Shown: positions 26,868 through 36,098, counted from the first letter of the stretch. The stretch is DNA of 64,000 nucleotides from Billgrantia ethanolica (GCF_021404305.1 NZ_JABFTX010000001.1:1054001-1118000); one strand, 5' to 3'. The notes: generated by a model from the letters alone, not told the origin. Made by a program: numbers and translations.

Positions 26868-28250
26868 TTACAGGCGGCTGAAGGCCACCAGATCCACTTC
26901 TTGACTCATCAGGGCATCGATCTCGGCGAGATCCTCCCTGTTGATCACACCCGCCGCATGCTTCAGGCGCAGCACGCTGATCAGGTAGTCGTAGCGGGCA
27001 CTGGCCAGCTCGCTACGGGCAAAGAACAGGTCACGCTCGGCATCGAGCAGGTCGAGCAGAGGAATCACACCCGACTCGAATCCCACCTGACGGCTCTCGG
27101 CGATACGCTCATTGGCACGCAGCGACTCACGCAGCGCTCGCTCGCGTGCCATGGCAGTGACGATGCCCTGATAGCCGGCCCGCACGTTGCGCTGCAATTC
27201 ACGGCGCACCTGCTCCTGACGCGCCCGACCGGCCTCGATGAGTTGCTCGCCCTCACGCACCTGGGAAGAGACCATGCCACCGCTGTAAACGGGCACGTTC
27301 AGACCCAGGCGGATGGTCTGGGTCTCGACCTGGCTGCCACCGCCGAACAGCGACCCTTCGGTATCGTCGTTCTCGTAGTTCAGGCTCAGGCCCAGGGTGG
27401 GAAAGTGACCGCCGCGCCGCACCCTCACGTTCTGCATGGCCACGTCCACCGCCAGGCTGGCAGCCTGCAGGCGCGGGTTGCGCTGCAGGGCCAGCTCGGT
27501 CCAGGCATCCGGTGAATCCGGCTGGGGGCGCTCCAGTTGAAGGTTGTCGTTGACCAGGCGCAGGCGGCTGGGCAGCAAGCCGGTAACCTCTTCCAGCGCA
27601 TTCAGTGCATCGCGCAGGCGGTTCTCGACGTCGAGCTCGCGGGCCTCCACCTGCAGGAAACGCGCCTCGGCATCGAGCAGATCGATCTCACGAGCCAGGC
27701 CATCCTCGTGGCGTGCACGCACCTGGTCGCGGTTGGTACCCACCTGCTGTTTCTCGGCGCGCAGGAAGCTCAGGTTCTCGTGCAGTGCCAAGGCCGTGAA
27801 GTAGCGCTCGGCCACGCGCAAGTAGAGATCCTGACGCGCCGCCTCGAGCTCGGAGGCCGCCTGCTGGATCTCCTGCTTGGCCTGGCTGAAGGCCGCCCAG
27901 CGTGAGTAGTCGTACAGCGACTGCTCGATGGAAACACCGTATACGGTGGTGGGATAGGAGGTGCTGCCGCTGTCGAAGACTTCGTTGTCGGAGCTGACGA
28001 TGTCCTGAGTGATCTCGCTGCGGCTGGCATTGACGCTGACCTGCGGCAACAGCGCCGAACGCGCCTGGTAATAGCGCTCATCGGTGGCCTGCTTACCGTA
28101 GAAATCGGCCTGGAACTGAGGGTCGTTGCTGGTGGCCAATTCATGCAGCTGCAATAGGCTGCTGCCCATCGCCAGAGGCGACATCAAGCCGAAGCCAAGC
28201 ACCACGGCCAGGCGCCGAAGGGGAAGGGTCCCGCGTACCTTCATTGTCAT
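26868..28250 (-). CDS. TolC family outer-membrane efflux/secretion protein
   Basis: A 460-residue protein with a hydrophobic signal sequence (..LAVVLGFGLMSPLAMGSS). The mature part has the TolC/OEP duplicated layout of long helices: SLLQLHELATSNDPQFQAD at the start, QARSALLPQVSVNAS, the mid-protein LVNDNLQLERPQPDSPDAW, and the second repeat NPRLQAASLAVDVAMQNV. It should form the trimeric outer-membrane channel of a type I secretion system. AGGAG precedes two near ATGs, at 28250 and 28244; an upstream in-frame ATG at 28268 is less likely. It is followed by sapC and the giant RTX gene in the same direction, so that protein is the likely cargo. Confidence 0.92.
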   Translation of the reverse strand: MTMKVRGTLPLRRLAVVLGFGLMSPLAMGSSLLQLHELATSNDPQFQADFYGKQATDERYYQARSALLPQVSVNASRSEITQDIVSSDNEVFDSGSTSYPTTVYGVSIEQSLYDYSRWAAFSQAKQEIQQAASELEAARQDLYLRVAERYFTALALHENLSFLRAEKQQVGTNRDQVRARHEDGLAREIDLLDAEARFLQVEARELDVENRLRDALNALEEVTGLLPSRLRLVNDNLQLERPQPDSPDAWTELALQRNPRLQAASLAVDVAMQNVRVRRGGHFPTLGLSLNYENDDTEGSLFGGGSQVETQTIRLGLNVPVYSGGMVSSQVREGEQLIEAGRARQEQVRRELQRNVRAGYQGIVTAMARERALRESLRANERIAESRQVGFESGVIPLLDLLDAERDLFFARSELASARYDYLISVLRLKHAAGVINREDLAEIDALMSQEVDLVAFSRL

Positions 28251-28378
28251 GTTGCTCCTACTGCGCACTCGACGCGGTCACAGCCACGTCGCATTATCGT
28301 TTTACTTATGCTTGCTGCTTTGGTATGAGCCTATCAGCACACTTTTTTCTTATCTTCCACTCAGCGTCACATCGACGC

Positions 28379-29368
28379 CTAAACACTCACCCTCATAGCA
28401 GAGGCATCAGCGCCAGCCTCGGCACGCGCCTCGGTGGGCGTCGTGTCGAACTGCTGCTTGAAGGCCCGATAGAACCAGGAAAGGTTGTTGAAGCCGGAAG
28501 AAAAAGCGATCTCGCTGACGGCTCGCTGCGCAAAGCGCGGATCCGTCAGCCGCCGCCACGCCAACTGCAAGCGCAGCGTCAACAGGTAATCGGTGAAGGT
28601 GGTGTGCTCATGCCGGAAAAGCGCCCGCAGGTAGCCTGGTGAAACACCGTGCCGTTTGGCCATGTCGGTCAGCGTGAGATCACCACGGCCGGCAAGAGCG
28701 AACATATCGGCCTTGATAGCACGCAGCCTCGCCTCACGCAGGCCACGGCCTCGGGCACGGCGGTCTGCCTCCGGCGTCGCCCCAAGGCACAGCACCGCCA
28801 AATCGGTCATCTGTTCGGTCAGCGCGACAGGATCCTGCTCGGCCTGTGGCGCCCGGCCCGTGGTAAGCGCCAGCGCCAATTGGGCTAGGTGACCCAGCGG
28901 CTCGCAACGCAACACCTTGTTCACTGCGGGCCGCATGTCCTGGTTCAGCAGCGGCGACAATAGTTGGCGTGAAAAACCGATGCTGAGAAAGCGTGCCCGC
29001 GAGCCATGGAAAGCGACCTGGCCAGGAAGCTCGTTGAACCCCAGACACCCTTCTCCGGCGCGGCAGGTCGCCTCACCCAATCTGGGTTGTGAAGAGGTCC
29101 ATCCGCCCTGCCCTGAGGGGTTCAGCAGAAAAGAGAGATCGTCATTGCCGTCGGCAAGGTTCGTCAGCTCACGCTGGGCAATCAGAGGGGAACATTCGAC
29201 GCTGGCAATGGAAACGCCCGGCAGCAGCCGGATACGCGCCTCGATCTCGGGGGGCTGCCCATGGGGGACCGCCAACTCGACGTTGGCAACGGCCGCATAG
29301 AATTCGCGTGCCGCATCGAGACGCTCGCGCTCGGAGTACTCTCTACTGGCAAATGAGATCAGGGCCAT
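28379..29368 (-). CDS. AraC family transcriptional regulator
   Basis: The C-terminal ~100 residues form the AraC double helix-turn-helix: LTDMAKRHGVSPGYLRALFR, then AVSEIAFSSGFNNLSWFYRAFKQQF and the TPTEAR end. The N-terminal ~200 residues resemble the AraC-binding-like sensing domain (..GCLGFNELPGQVAFHG..). I used ATG at 29368 (329 residues); the frame extends to a GTG at 29434, and neither start has a strong ribosome site. It lies 128 bp upstream of the tolC-family gene in the same orientation and may regulate that locus. The effector is unknown. Confidence 0.88.
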   Translation of the reverse strand: MALISFASREYSERERLDAAREFYAAVANVELAVPHGQPPEIEARIRLLPGVSIASVECSPLIAQRELTNLADGNDDLSFLLNPSGQGGWTSSQPRLGEATCRAGEGCLGFNELPGQVAFHGSRARFLSIGFSRQLLSPLLNQDMRPAVNKVLRCEPLGHLAQLALALTTGRAPQAEQDPVALTEQMTDLAVLCLGATPEADRRARGRGLREARLRAIKADMFALAGRGDLTLTDMAKRHGVSPGYLRALFRHEHTTFTDYLLTLRLQLAWRRLTDPRFAQRAVSEIAFSSGFNNLSWFYRAFKQQFDTTPTEARAEAGADASAMRVSV

Positions 29369-29481
29369 GGTCAGCTTGTTCACCGTCAGGAAGCCAGCCG
29401 AAGGTATCAGGCAAACGTGACGCTTGAGCGACACTTACCACGCACCCAACCAGCATTTGTCATCATTGTTATGAGCTGAGC

Positions 29482-29527
29482 GACCTAGTTTTCTTAGGTC
29501 TTAGCTATTATAGACATGACCGCGGTC
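29482..29527 (-). promoter_or_regulatory. Likely control region of the araC-type gene
   Basis: On the minus strand a consensus TATAAT lies at 29507-29512. Directly upstream is the perfect palindrome GACCGCGGTC (29518-29527), and downstream is the inverted repeat GACCTA/TAGGTC (29482-29487 and 29495-29500). No good -35 box is visible at 17 bp, as expected for an activator- or regulator-dependent promoter. Confidence 0.4.
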
Positions 29528-29565
29528 AAGTAAACGCTTTGTTACAAAACTCTTGCCCATCGCCC

Positions 29566-29602
29566 GATCGCCACCCACCAGATCGCCACCCACCAGATCG
29601 CC
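29566..29602. repeat. 15-bp tandem repeat, about 2.5 copies
   Basis: The unit gatcgccacccacca occurs twice (29566-29580, 29581-29595) followed by a partial copy gatcgcc to 29602, just past the amidase gene. The 29435-29629 interval otherwise holds only the presumed araC promoter. Confidence 0.75.
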
Positions 29603-29629
29603 AGGTCACCGGGGATGGTGCCTGGCGGC

Positions 29630-31030
29630 TCAGGCAACCTGGGCAACGAGATTACGTATGCCAGATACCTTTTCATGAGCGTGAGCCAAGCCCAGCAGCG
29701 TCGGCTCATCGAAAGGCCTGCCAATGAGCTGAAAGCCGACCGGAAGGTCGTTGGGGCAAAATCCACACGGTAGAGACACTGCCGGGAGCCCGAGGTAATT
29801 CGTCAACCGGGTGCAATGACTCAAATCCGAAATCATTCTTGTCGATTCGAGCGAATGCCCAAGGTCCGTCTCTTCCAGCGTCGGGGTGGGCCGCCGAAAC
29901 ACAGGGGTATGCAGAACGTCGCATTGGCTCATCACGTCGTGCATGAATCGCTTGAAATAGAGGCCTCTGAGCTGTTTAGCCTGGACGTACGCCGCTGCGG
30001 GGATGAAGAAGCCGTGTAATAACCGCGCCCGTGTCTGCTGACCGTAACTTTCCTCGTTCCTGGCGAATCGCTCAGCATGGTAGGTGGCGGATTCAGCTCC
30101 CAGAATGATGTAGGACAAATTGGTGAGTTCCTGATGACCGGGCACCTTGAGCTTGACCAGCTTGCAGCCGAGCCGTTCGAGCCGCAACAGGCTTGCTTCC
30201 ATCAGCGACTCAATCACAGGATCGATATCGTCATAGTAGTAATTCTCAGGGATGCCGACGCGCAGACCTTTGACATCACTTCCCAAGCGACAGGAAAAGC
30301 GAGCAGTCTCCCCCTCAATGGCCGATGCAAGACAGTCCATTATCAACGCGACGTCTTCCGCAGTCCGGCCAATCGGCCCGAAGCAATCGAGCGAGCGCGA
30401 CATGGGCATGACACCATTGCTGGGTAACAGCCCATGTGTCGGTTTCAGGCCAACGACCCCACAAGCTGCCGCAGGTATGCGCACCGAGCCTCCCGTATCC
30501 GAGCCCAGCGCCGCAAATACCGCTCCCGACGCAACGGCAGCACCCGAGCCACTGGACGACCCGCCTGCGATATAGGCCGGGTTCCAGGGGTTGCGACAAG
30601 CGCCGAAGTGATCGTTATGACCCGTTGCGCCGAAAGCAAACTCAGACATGTTCAGACTGCCGACCTGAACGGCTCCCGAGCGGTCCAGGGCGTTCAGCAG
30701 AGGGGAAGTCGCTTGCGGCACATGGGCCAGCTCAGGAGACGACCCGTAGGAGCAAGGTTTGCCCAGGCGGTGGAACATGTCCTTGTGGGCCATAGGAATT
30801 CCTGCCATGAGCATCTGCTCCCCCCCAGCAAGGCGATCGACGGCGCTTGCCGAATCCAGAGCGAACGCCTCATCCATCCGGATGAAGCAATTCGACACTC
30901 GATTGACGCGCCGGGCCGCCTCCAGGCTCGCCGAAACGAGTTCTACGCAGCCGATTTTCCTTTTGCGTACCGCTGAAGCAGCCTCCTTCAGCGTCCAGGT
31001 CATCGGATCACCCATCGCGACCACCCTCAT
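29630..31030 (-). CDS. Amidase (amidase signature family, AtzE/GatA-like)
   Basis: A 466-residue enzyme with the amidase-signature Ser-cisSer-Lys triad: Lys in GIPMAHKDMF, the Gly/Ser-rich GGSSSGSGAAVASG, and the nucleophile loop GSDTGGSVRIPAAACG followed by GLKPTHG. It should hydrolyse an amide bond in the cytoplasm. ATG at 31030 overlaps the stop of the small upstream gene by 4 bp; ATG at 31015, after GAGGGTGG, is an alternative start. It is the last gene of a seven-gene minus-strand operon with an isochorismatase-type hydrolase and a TRAP transporter. The substrate is unknown; a dicarboxylic acid monoamide or a carbamoyl compound would fit the neighbours. Confidence 0.92.
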   Translation of the reverse strand: MRVVAMGDPMTWTLKEAASAVRKRKIGCVELVSASLEAARRVNRVSNCFIRMDEAFALDSASAVDRLAGGEQMLMAGIPMAHKDMFHRLGKPCSYGSSPELAHVPQATSPLLNALDRSGAVQVGSLNMSEFAFGATGHNDHFGACRNPWNPAYIAGGSSSGSGAAVASGAVFAALGSDTGGSVRIPAAACGVVGLKPTHGLLPSNGVMPMSRSLDCFGPIGRTAEDVALIMDCLASAIEGETARFSCRLGSDVKGLRVGIPENYYYDDIDPVIESLMEASLLRLERLGCKLVKLKVPGHQELTNLSYIILGAESATYHAERFARNEESYGQQTRARLLHGFFIPAAAYVQAKQLRGLYFKRFMHDVMSQCDVLHTPVFRRPTPTLEETDLGHSLESTRMISDLSHCTRLTNYLGLPAVSLPCGFCPNDLPVGFQLIGRPFDEPTLLGLAHAHEKVSGIRNLVAQVA

Positions 31031-31218
31031 TTATGTCTAGAGATCGACTTTTCGAAATCGCATTCCTCGAGATGGTCATCAACCACAGAGCCAAAGGAGT
31101 AATCGATAACGCCAAGCACCCGCGAAAGCACTTCTGCCGTCCGTTCTACATCGCCCTCTCGAGACTGGACGCCAGACAAAAGAAGAAAATTGCGCTCGAC
31201 ATAATCGCTATGATCCAT
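31027..31218 (-). CDS. Small GatC/AtzG-like (DUF4089-type) amidase partner
   Basis: A 63-residue protein that starts 11 bp inside the end of the isochorismatase gene and overlaps the amidase start by 4 bp, so it is translationally coupled on both sides. GGAG lies 10 nt upstream of its ATG. The pattern LLLSGVQ(x6)VERTAEVLSRVLGVIDYSF resembles the helical core of AtzG/DUF4089 and GatC proteins, which wrap around an amidase-signature subunit. The assignment rests on size, position and this weak pattern. Confidence 0.6.
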   Translation of the reverse strand: MDHSDYVERNFLLLSGVQSREGDVERTAEVLSRVLGVIDYSFGSVVDDHLEECDFEKSISRHK

Positions 31219-31852
31219 GTTGGCTGCGCTCCTCGAAATGCTTCATCACCTCGCTCATGCTCATCACGTCGCCATACTTGGCATGGATGTCGAACAGGTT
31301 CGCTTCATGTGGATTTTCATGACGGTCTCCCACACACTCACGGGGCACGACGACACGAAATCCGTAAGAAATGGCATCGACCACAGAGGCGCGCACGCAC
31401 CCACTCGTAGAACAGCCGGTCAAGACAACCGTATCGACCCCCCTGGCGACGAGCATCGAGACGAGCGGCGTAGCGAAAAAGGCGCTTGGGTACTGCTTGC
31501 GTATGACAGGCTCGCCTTCGGCAGGCAGTACGTTGTCGTCGAATTGCGAATAAATGCTGGATTCCGTCATCTGCCGGAGAACAGGCAACTTCTCTATGAA
31601 AATGCCACCGTCAGCTCCATCCGCCGAATAGACGACCCGCGTGTGAATGACAGGCACATCACAACGACGCGCACAATCGTATAACGTCGCCGCCTGCCTG
31701 ACCGCCTCGACGACACCTTCCGCATAGAGACCGCTGTCAGGAAGGGTATACGCCTTCATGAAGTCTATCGCCAGAACGGCCGTGGACTTGCCGAACCCAG
31801 TCGAACCATTGAAGGTATTACGATAGTTTTTCTGAAGATCTTCGCTAGCCAT
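31208..31852 (-). CDS. Isochorismatase-family amidohydrolase
   Basis: A 214-residue cysteine hydrolase. The catalytic Asp lies in LAIDFMKAY, the Lys in IRKQYPSAFF, and the nucleophile Cys in GCSTSGCVRASVVDA. The N-terminal part resembles N-carbamoylsarcosine amidohydrolase, maleamate amidohydrolase and biuret hydrolase, which release ammonia from small amides. AGGAA lies 7 nt upstream of the ATG. It sits between the TRAP permease and the AtzG-like/amidase pair, so it probably acts on the imported compound or an intermediate. The exact substrate cannot be read from sequence. Confidence 0.88.
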   Translation of the reverse strand: MASEDLQKNYRNTFNGSTGFGKSTAVLAIDFMKAYTLPDSGLYAEGVVEAVRQAATLYDCARRCDVPVIHTRVVYSADGADGGIFIEKLPVLRQMTESSIYSQFDDNVLPAEGEPVIRKQYPSAFFATPLVSMLVARGVDTVVLTGCSTSGCVRASVVDAISYGFRVVVPRECVGDRHENPHEANLFDIHAKYGDVMSMSEVMKHFEERSQHGS

Positions 31853-31882
31853 CTATTTTTCCTCTCCATCTCAGAGTTCATA

Positions 31883-33193
31883 TCACAACATACCGGGCAG
31901 CCAAGTCACCAAGGCGGGAAACATGGCAATGATGACCATGGCCAGAATGAAGACGCCTACGAAAGGCCAGGCCGCAGCATAAAGATCACTTACCTTGAGT
32001 TCCGGTGCCGCCGCCTTGAAAGCAAACAGAACATAGCCAAACGGTGGAGAAAAACCACCTATAGTCACATTGATGAGAAACAGAACCCAGAACCACAGTG
32101 GATCGAATCCCAACGCGGCTATGACAGGCGCATAGATGGGAATAATGACGATACTAATCGCTATTTGGTCCATGAACATACAGAAAATAAATGGTATCAA
32201 CATCATGATAAACAGCATGACAAGCGGATCTAGAGAAGTCGCTACGGAGAGTTGAGCTATGGCAGATGTTGCACCACTCAAAGAAAGCAACTGGCTGAAC
32301 AGCTTTGAACTGGCCATGATGATCAGTATGACAGCCGAAACTGCAGCAGCAGACTGCACAGACTCAATAATCATTCTAATGGAAAGTTTATTGTAATAAG
32401 CAGCCGCAAGTAAAGCCCCTACCACTCCGGAAGCTGCCGACTCCGAAGGAGTGGCGATCCCCAGCAGAATGAATCCCATCACGAAGAAAATAATGACCGA
32501 GAAAGGTAGCAATTGAATGACGGCAATAACCTTATCCTTGAAATTTCTTACGGGCACATCATGCTGGGAAGCCTGGCCAGCCAACCCAGGGTTGATCGCA
32601 ATGCGAACGGATGTATACAAGAGAATCAGGCAAGCGATGATGAGCCCAGGTATTATACCTGCAATGAGAAAGCGTGATATCGAGATATTGGCCAACATGC
32701 CGATAACAATGATAAGCACGCTAGGCGGTATGATAGGCGCCAGGTTGGCCCCACCCAGAATGGCCCCGATAGATAGTCGTCGGTCGCTACCCCTGGCAAG
32801 CATCTGCGGAAGAAGCGAGCGCCCCAGCATCGCCACGACTCCCATAGCAGCCCCGGACAGAGCCCCAAAAATCGTTCCCAGTGCAGCTGAAAGAACAAAA
32901 TCGCGCCCTTTTACACGCCCAATCAGCGTATCGGTCGAGCGAAAGACGGCATCGGTAGCTCCCGAACGGAACAAGACCTCACCCATTAAAATAAAAAGTG
33001 CTATGGTAGCAAGAGACGAAGAAGCAAGCGTATCGTAAATGCTATTGGTAAATATACTGAACCCACGCCCGCCGAAGAAGTACATTGCTCCAACCAGGTT
33101 TGTGAATAGAAATGCCACAAACACGGGAACACCGAGCACAAACAGGAAGAGAAGAATCCCTAAACCTGCAAGCAAGATCTGTAGCCACTCCAT
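31883..33193 (-). CDS. dctM: TRAP transporter large permease subunit (DctM family)
   Basis: A 436-residue membrane protein with about 12 hydrophobic segments and typical DctM motifs: GVPVFVAF near the N-terminus, LFRSGATDAVFRSTDTLIGRVKG, and GSDRRLSIGAILGGANLAPIIPPS. It forms the sodium-driven transport channel of a TRAP system. GGAGG lies 6 nt upstream of the ATG. The small permease and binding protein genes lie directly upstream. Confidence 0.95.
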   Translation of the reverse strand: MEWLQILLAGLGILLFLFVLGVPVFVAFLFTNLVGAMYFFGGRGFSIFTNSIYDTLASSSLATIALFILMGEVLFRSGATDAVFRSTDTLIGRVKGRDFVLSAALGTIFGALSGAAMGVVAMLGRSLLPQMLARGSDRRLSIGAILGGANLAPIIPPSVLIIVIGMLANISISRFLIAGIIPGLIIACLILLYTSVRIAINPGLAGQASQHDVPVRNFKDKVIAVIQLLPFSVIIFFVMGFILLGIATPSESAASGVVGALLAAAYYNKLSIRMIIESVQSAAAVSAVILIIMASSKLFSQLLSLSGATSAIAQLSVATSLDPLVMLFIMMLIPFIFCMFMDQIAISIVIIPIYAPVIAALGFDPLWFWVLFLINVTIGGFSPPFGYVLFAFKAAAPELKVSDLYAAAWPFVGVFILAMVIIAMFPALVTWLPGML

Positions 33194-33226
33194 ACTTACC
33201 TCCTTTATAGAACTTTTTATAAGGCC

Positions 33227-33739
33227 TCAAAGATCTCGACTCACCAAAGAGCTCTTCAACTCCATGACACTAGCTCGAAAGAAATATACCCCTGAACTCA
33301 TCAGGCCATACGAAATAACAGCGCTCATCCACCACCTGGGAACCGACATCACCGCCATGGTTCTAATACCACGATCGTATTGGCGCATGGCCTCCTCGAA
33401 GGCATACCAACCTGCCCATATACAAGCTATGGTGGCCAGTAAAAACAACAGTGAATTAAAAAAACCCCTAGCCCTTTCTGTCAAGGCATCTTTAATGAAA
33501 GTTATCTCAATATGGGCTCGCTCCCGCGTCAACTTCGGGGCTAAAAGAAAGGTCGAAAAAAGCAGAAAATAGCCTGTAAAATCGTTTATCCACTGAGTAG
33601 GGCTGCGAAAAAAATAACGCGCCGTAATTTCATAGCAAAACATGAGCAAGATAGCAAACAAGGCCGACACACCCAGCCAGTAGCCTATATCCGTTATCGC
33701 ATCGTGCGTCTTGCCAAGGCCAGAGTATATCTTATTCAT
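33227..33739 (-). CDS. dctQ: TRAP transporter small permease subunit (DctQ family)
   Basis: A 170-residue protein with four hydrophobic helices (near residues 20-40, 55-70, 95-112, 135-155). It shows the DctQ pattern YEITARYFFRSPTQWINDFTGYFLL and the conserved RERAHIEITFI after helix 2. It stabilises the DctM partner in the inner membrane. GAGGTGAA lies just before the ATG. Confidence 0.93.
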   Translation of the reverse strand: MNKIYSGLGKTHDAITDIGYWLGVSALFAILLMFCYEITARYFFRSPTQWINDFTGYFLLFSTFLLAPKLTRERAHIEITFIKDALTERARGFFNSLLFLLATIACIWAGWYAFEEAMRQYDRGIRTMAVMSVPRWWMSAVISYGLMSSGVYFFRASVMELKSSLVSRDL

Positions 33740-33831
33740 TTCACCTCAGCCCTCTGATGCTTGCATTCTAAATCGTCACTGGCCACAACTCAGGCGACCA
33801 GTGACGATGAACTTCACTCGAAGCTTGACAC

Positions 33832-34809
33832 TCAGGGTGTCAGACCAGCCTCACGGGCGAGCTCTCGCATGCGCTCGGCGGGCTCTCCCGAAATACGGAT
33901 AGCCTCTTCCCACAAGCCATCTGCAAAAGCCTGATCGAGCATTTGCTGCTGTTCCTCACCCAGGTAAGTGAGTTCAGCACCCACCTCCTCCATCAACTCC
34001 GTCTCTTCAGCGATGAGGCCGTCGTAATGAGCGAGCGAGACATGCTCCAACTCACGCCCGATTTCCAAGAACGTCGCCTGGTCCTCTTCGGGAATTTCCG
34101 CCCAGTAGTCTTCATTGAAGACCACCATCAAGCTGGTCACTCCGAAACCGGGACGAACCAGGTAGGGCAGTACCTCGTGCAAGCCAATTTGGTAATTACC
34201 GAAAATATTGTGGCCAGCACCCTCGATTACGCCACGTTCTGCAGCGGTATAAATTTCCGAGACTGGCATTACAGCCGGGGATCCGCCGAAAGCACGGATG
34301 GGGCCATGGTAGGTCAGCGTGCCTCGAATGATACGGCCTTCAAACCCGCCATCATCCCCGACAGGGTCGGTCAACATGAAATGGTAACCGGGATTGGCGG
34401 AGGGAAACGATATCATCCGAACATTGTGTGTCAGGTAATAGTCCTGGTAGGCCTCCCAGATGCCTGACTCCCGGCGCGCTTCCGGGTCGGCATCAATGGC
34501 GTCGGCGGCCAGCCCCACGCCAGTGACACCGGTATGATACGGTCCTGTCGAGAGCGCCATCGGGAAAACACCGGAGCTCACCGGATCGAATTGCTCGAAC
34601 CCGGGGATTGCGTCCTCGCCAACCAGTCGTATCTGATAACGACCATCGAACTTCTCATCGACCATTTCGACAAAGAGGTGAGCAATGTCGTTCAGTGCGT
34701 GATTGGTCGGAAAGGGAACGAGCATTTGGTAGCTATTGGCTTGTGCCGTTGCCACACCACTCAAGCCAACGGCGACGGATACTGCGGCAACAATAGACAA
34801 TTTTTTCAT
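33832..34809 (-). CDS. dctP: TRAP transporter substrate-binding protein (DctP family)
   Basis: A 325-residue periplasmic protein with a clear signal peptide (MKKLSIVAAVSVAVGLSGVATAQA). It has the DctP features AHLFVEMVDEKFDGRYQIRLV and a later AVMPVSEIYTAAERGVIEGAGH. I chose ATG at 34809 because GGAG lies about 8 nt upstream; an in-frame start at 34827 would misplace the signal peptide. The family binds organic acids through a conserved Arg. Here the ligand is probably the compound processed by the downstream hydrolases. Confidence 0.94.
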   Translation of the reverse strand: MKKLSIVAAVSVAVGLSGVATAQANSYQMLVPFPTNHALNDIAHLFVEMVDEKFDGRYQIRLVGEDAIPGFEQFDPVSSGVFPMALSTGPYHTGVTGVGLAADAIDADPEARRESGIWEAYQDYYLTHNVRMISFPSANPGYHFMLTDPVGDDGGFEGRIIRGTLTYHGPIRAFGGSPAVMPVSEIYTAAERGVIEGAGHNIFGNYQIGLHEVLPYLVRPGFGVTSLMVVFNEDYWAEIPEEDQATFLEIGRELEHVSLAHYDGLIAEETELMEEVGAELTYLGEEQQQMLDQAFADGLWEEAIRISGEPAERMRELAREAGLTP

Positions 34810-34843
34810 TGTTATCTCCCGGGACAAGTTACTTTTTTATGCT

Positions 34844-36022
34844 TCAGGCTGGTATCAGATAGGGCATGCCATGAAACTCAGCTGCCTGCTTCGTGTACTT
34901 TTTTTTCGCTTCATCGAATTTCTTACCAACGATTCCGCCACGCACGGCACCCGCGACAACATCGTGGTAGGCTGCTTCAAGCGCTGAAGAGAGCGGCTGA
35001 CTGTACGGGGTCGAAATCCACGATCTCAGCAAATGACGTTTCTTTTCCTCCTCCTCAAAATCGATAAAATCAGTTCTCGAATGCAAGATCACATGGTTGT
35101 TAAGAATTTGCATATCACCCGGCTCCAACACCATCTCTAAGGTAAAATCATCAGATGCAACAAGACTATCCAGCATATCCATTGCTTCTGTCTGACTGGC
35201 ATCAGGCTGGGGAACGCCATCGAACTCATGGGCATAGCGAATGTGGTTACGAACATACCGACAACAGAACTCGCCATCTCGCTCAGAAAATATAGGAGCC
35301 GCATAATATGGCGGTTCGTCGGAACTCTCCTCACCTTTGCGAGAGTAATAAATATCCTTGTAAAGGGCTTCAAAAAGCTCCGGAGATGTAGAGGCAATCT
35401 CATCTCTCACCGCCATCGAGCTAGCAATGCGGCTTTCTCCGCCGCTTTTGGCGGCATTGATACAAAGCAAGCCGACCAGATCCGCCATGTCTGTGTGGTA
35501 ATCGAGCCGGGCGTTCGTGTTGTAGCCCCTCCCGCTCGCAGAGCGGTAATTCCCACCGGCATCACGCACGTCACCGAGCAAGTCGCTATTCACTCCTTGC
35601 GGCCGAAGTACTCCCAAGTGGTTGCACAAGCCCCAGTACAACGCACGGATACGATCAACTGACAACGATTCGATAGGCAGCCCACGCAGAACGACAAAGC
35701 CCAACCCATGCGAGACCGTCTCTTTTACATCGGCAAGCAAGCGATCGAGGTTACCGAATGGGAAGTCTCGGGCACAGGTTGCCAGCAGCGGCTTACCGGC
35801 ATTTTCAAAAGCCGCCAAGCCTCCGAGCAATCCTTCACGCTCTTCGGGCGACAACACCCTGACCCAGGCGTCCTCAGCATCGACCAGCTCCTGGCTTTTC
35901 CACGCCCTCGGTGTGGGGCCGACAACGCCGCCGGCACATGGACCAGTTTCTCCGGATGAGTTCAAGCTATTGTTTGAGAAACTTTTTTCCCAAATTTCAG
36001 GCCCTGATCCGTGCTGTGCCAT
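34844..36022 (-). CDS. TauD/TfdA family 2-oxoglutarate-dependent dioxygenase
   Basis: A 392-residue protein with the iron-binding HxD in LDYHTDMADLVGLLC, a distal His in NNHVILHSRTDF, and the 2-oxoglutarate-binding Arg in KRHLLRSWIS. This pattern fits oxidative hydroxylation of a small acid with 2-oxoglutarate and O2. The N-terminal ~85 residues are longer than in TauD. GGAG lies 8 nt before the ATG. It is the first gene of the minus-strand TRAP operon, and its promoter region faces the leuC-type gene. Confidence 0.88.
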   Translation of the reverse strand: MAQHGSGPEIWEKSFSNNSLNSSGETGPCAGGVVGPTPRAWKSQELVDAEDAWVRVLSPEEREGLLGGLAAFENAGKPLLATCARDFPFGNLDRLLADVKETVSHGLGFVVLRGLPIESLSVDRIRALYWGLCNHLGVLRPQGVNSDLLGDVRDAGGNYRSASGRGYNTNARLDYHTDMADLVGLLCINAAKSGGESRIASSMAVRDEIASTSPELFEALYKDIYYSRKGEESSDEPPYYAAPIFSERDGEFCCRYVRNHIRYAHEFDGVPQPDASQTEAMDMLDSLVASDDFTLEMVLEPGDMQILNNHVILHSRTDFIDFEEEEKKRHLLRSWISTPYSQPLSSALEAAYHDVVAGAVRGGIVGKKFDEAKKKYTKQAAEFHGMPYLIPA

Positions 36023-36069
36023 GTCTTATCTCCAGTTGATAGATTGTTGTCTGTATACTGGCGAATCTC

Positions 36070-36098
36070 AGCCTTGCTCATTGGATACGTTTTGTCAA
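36070..36098 (-). promoter_or_regulatory. Predicted promoter of the tauD-TRAP-amidase operon
   Basis: On the minus strand TTGACA (36093-36098) is followed at 17 bp by a poor -10, AAGGCT (36070-36075). The TTGGATACG operator lies inside the spacer, so a bound repressor would block RNA polymerase. Confidence 0.4.

Noticed and set aside
29539..29727. A 62-codon plus frame with repeated DRHPP
   Set aside because: It comes from the 15-bp tandem repeat and then runs antisense to the end of the amidase gene.
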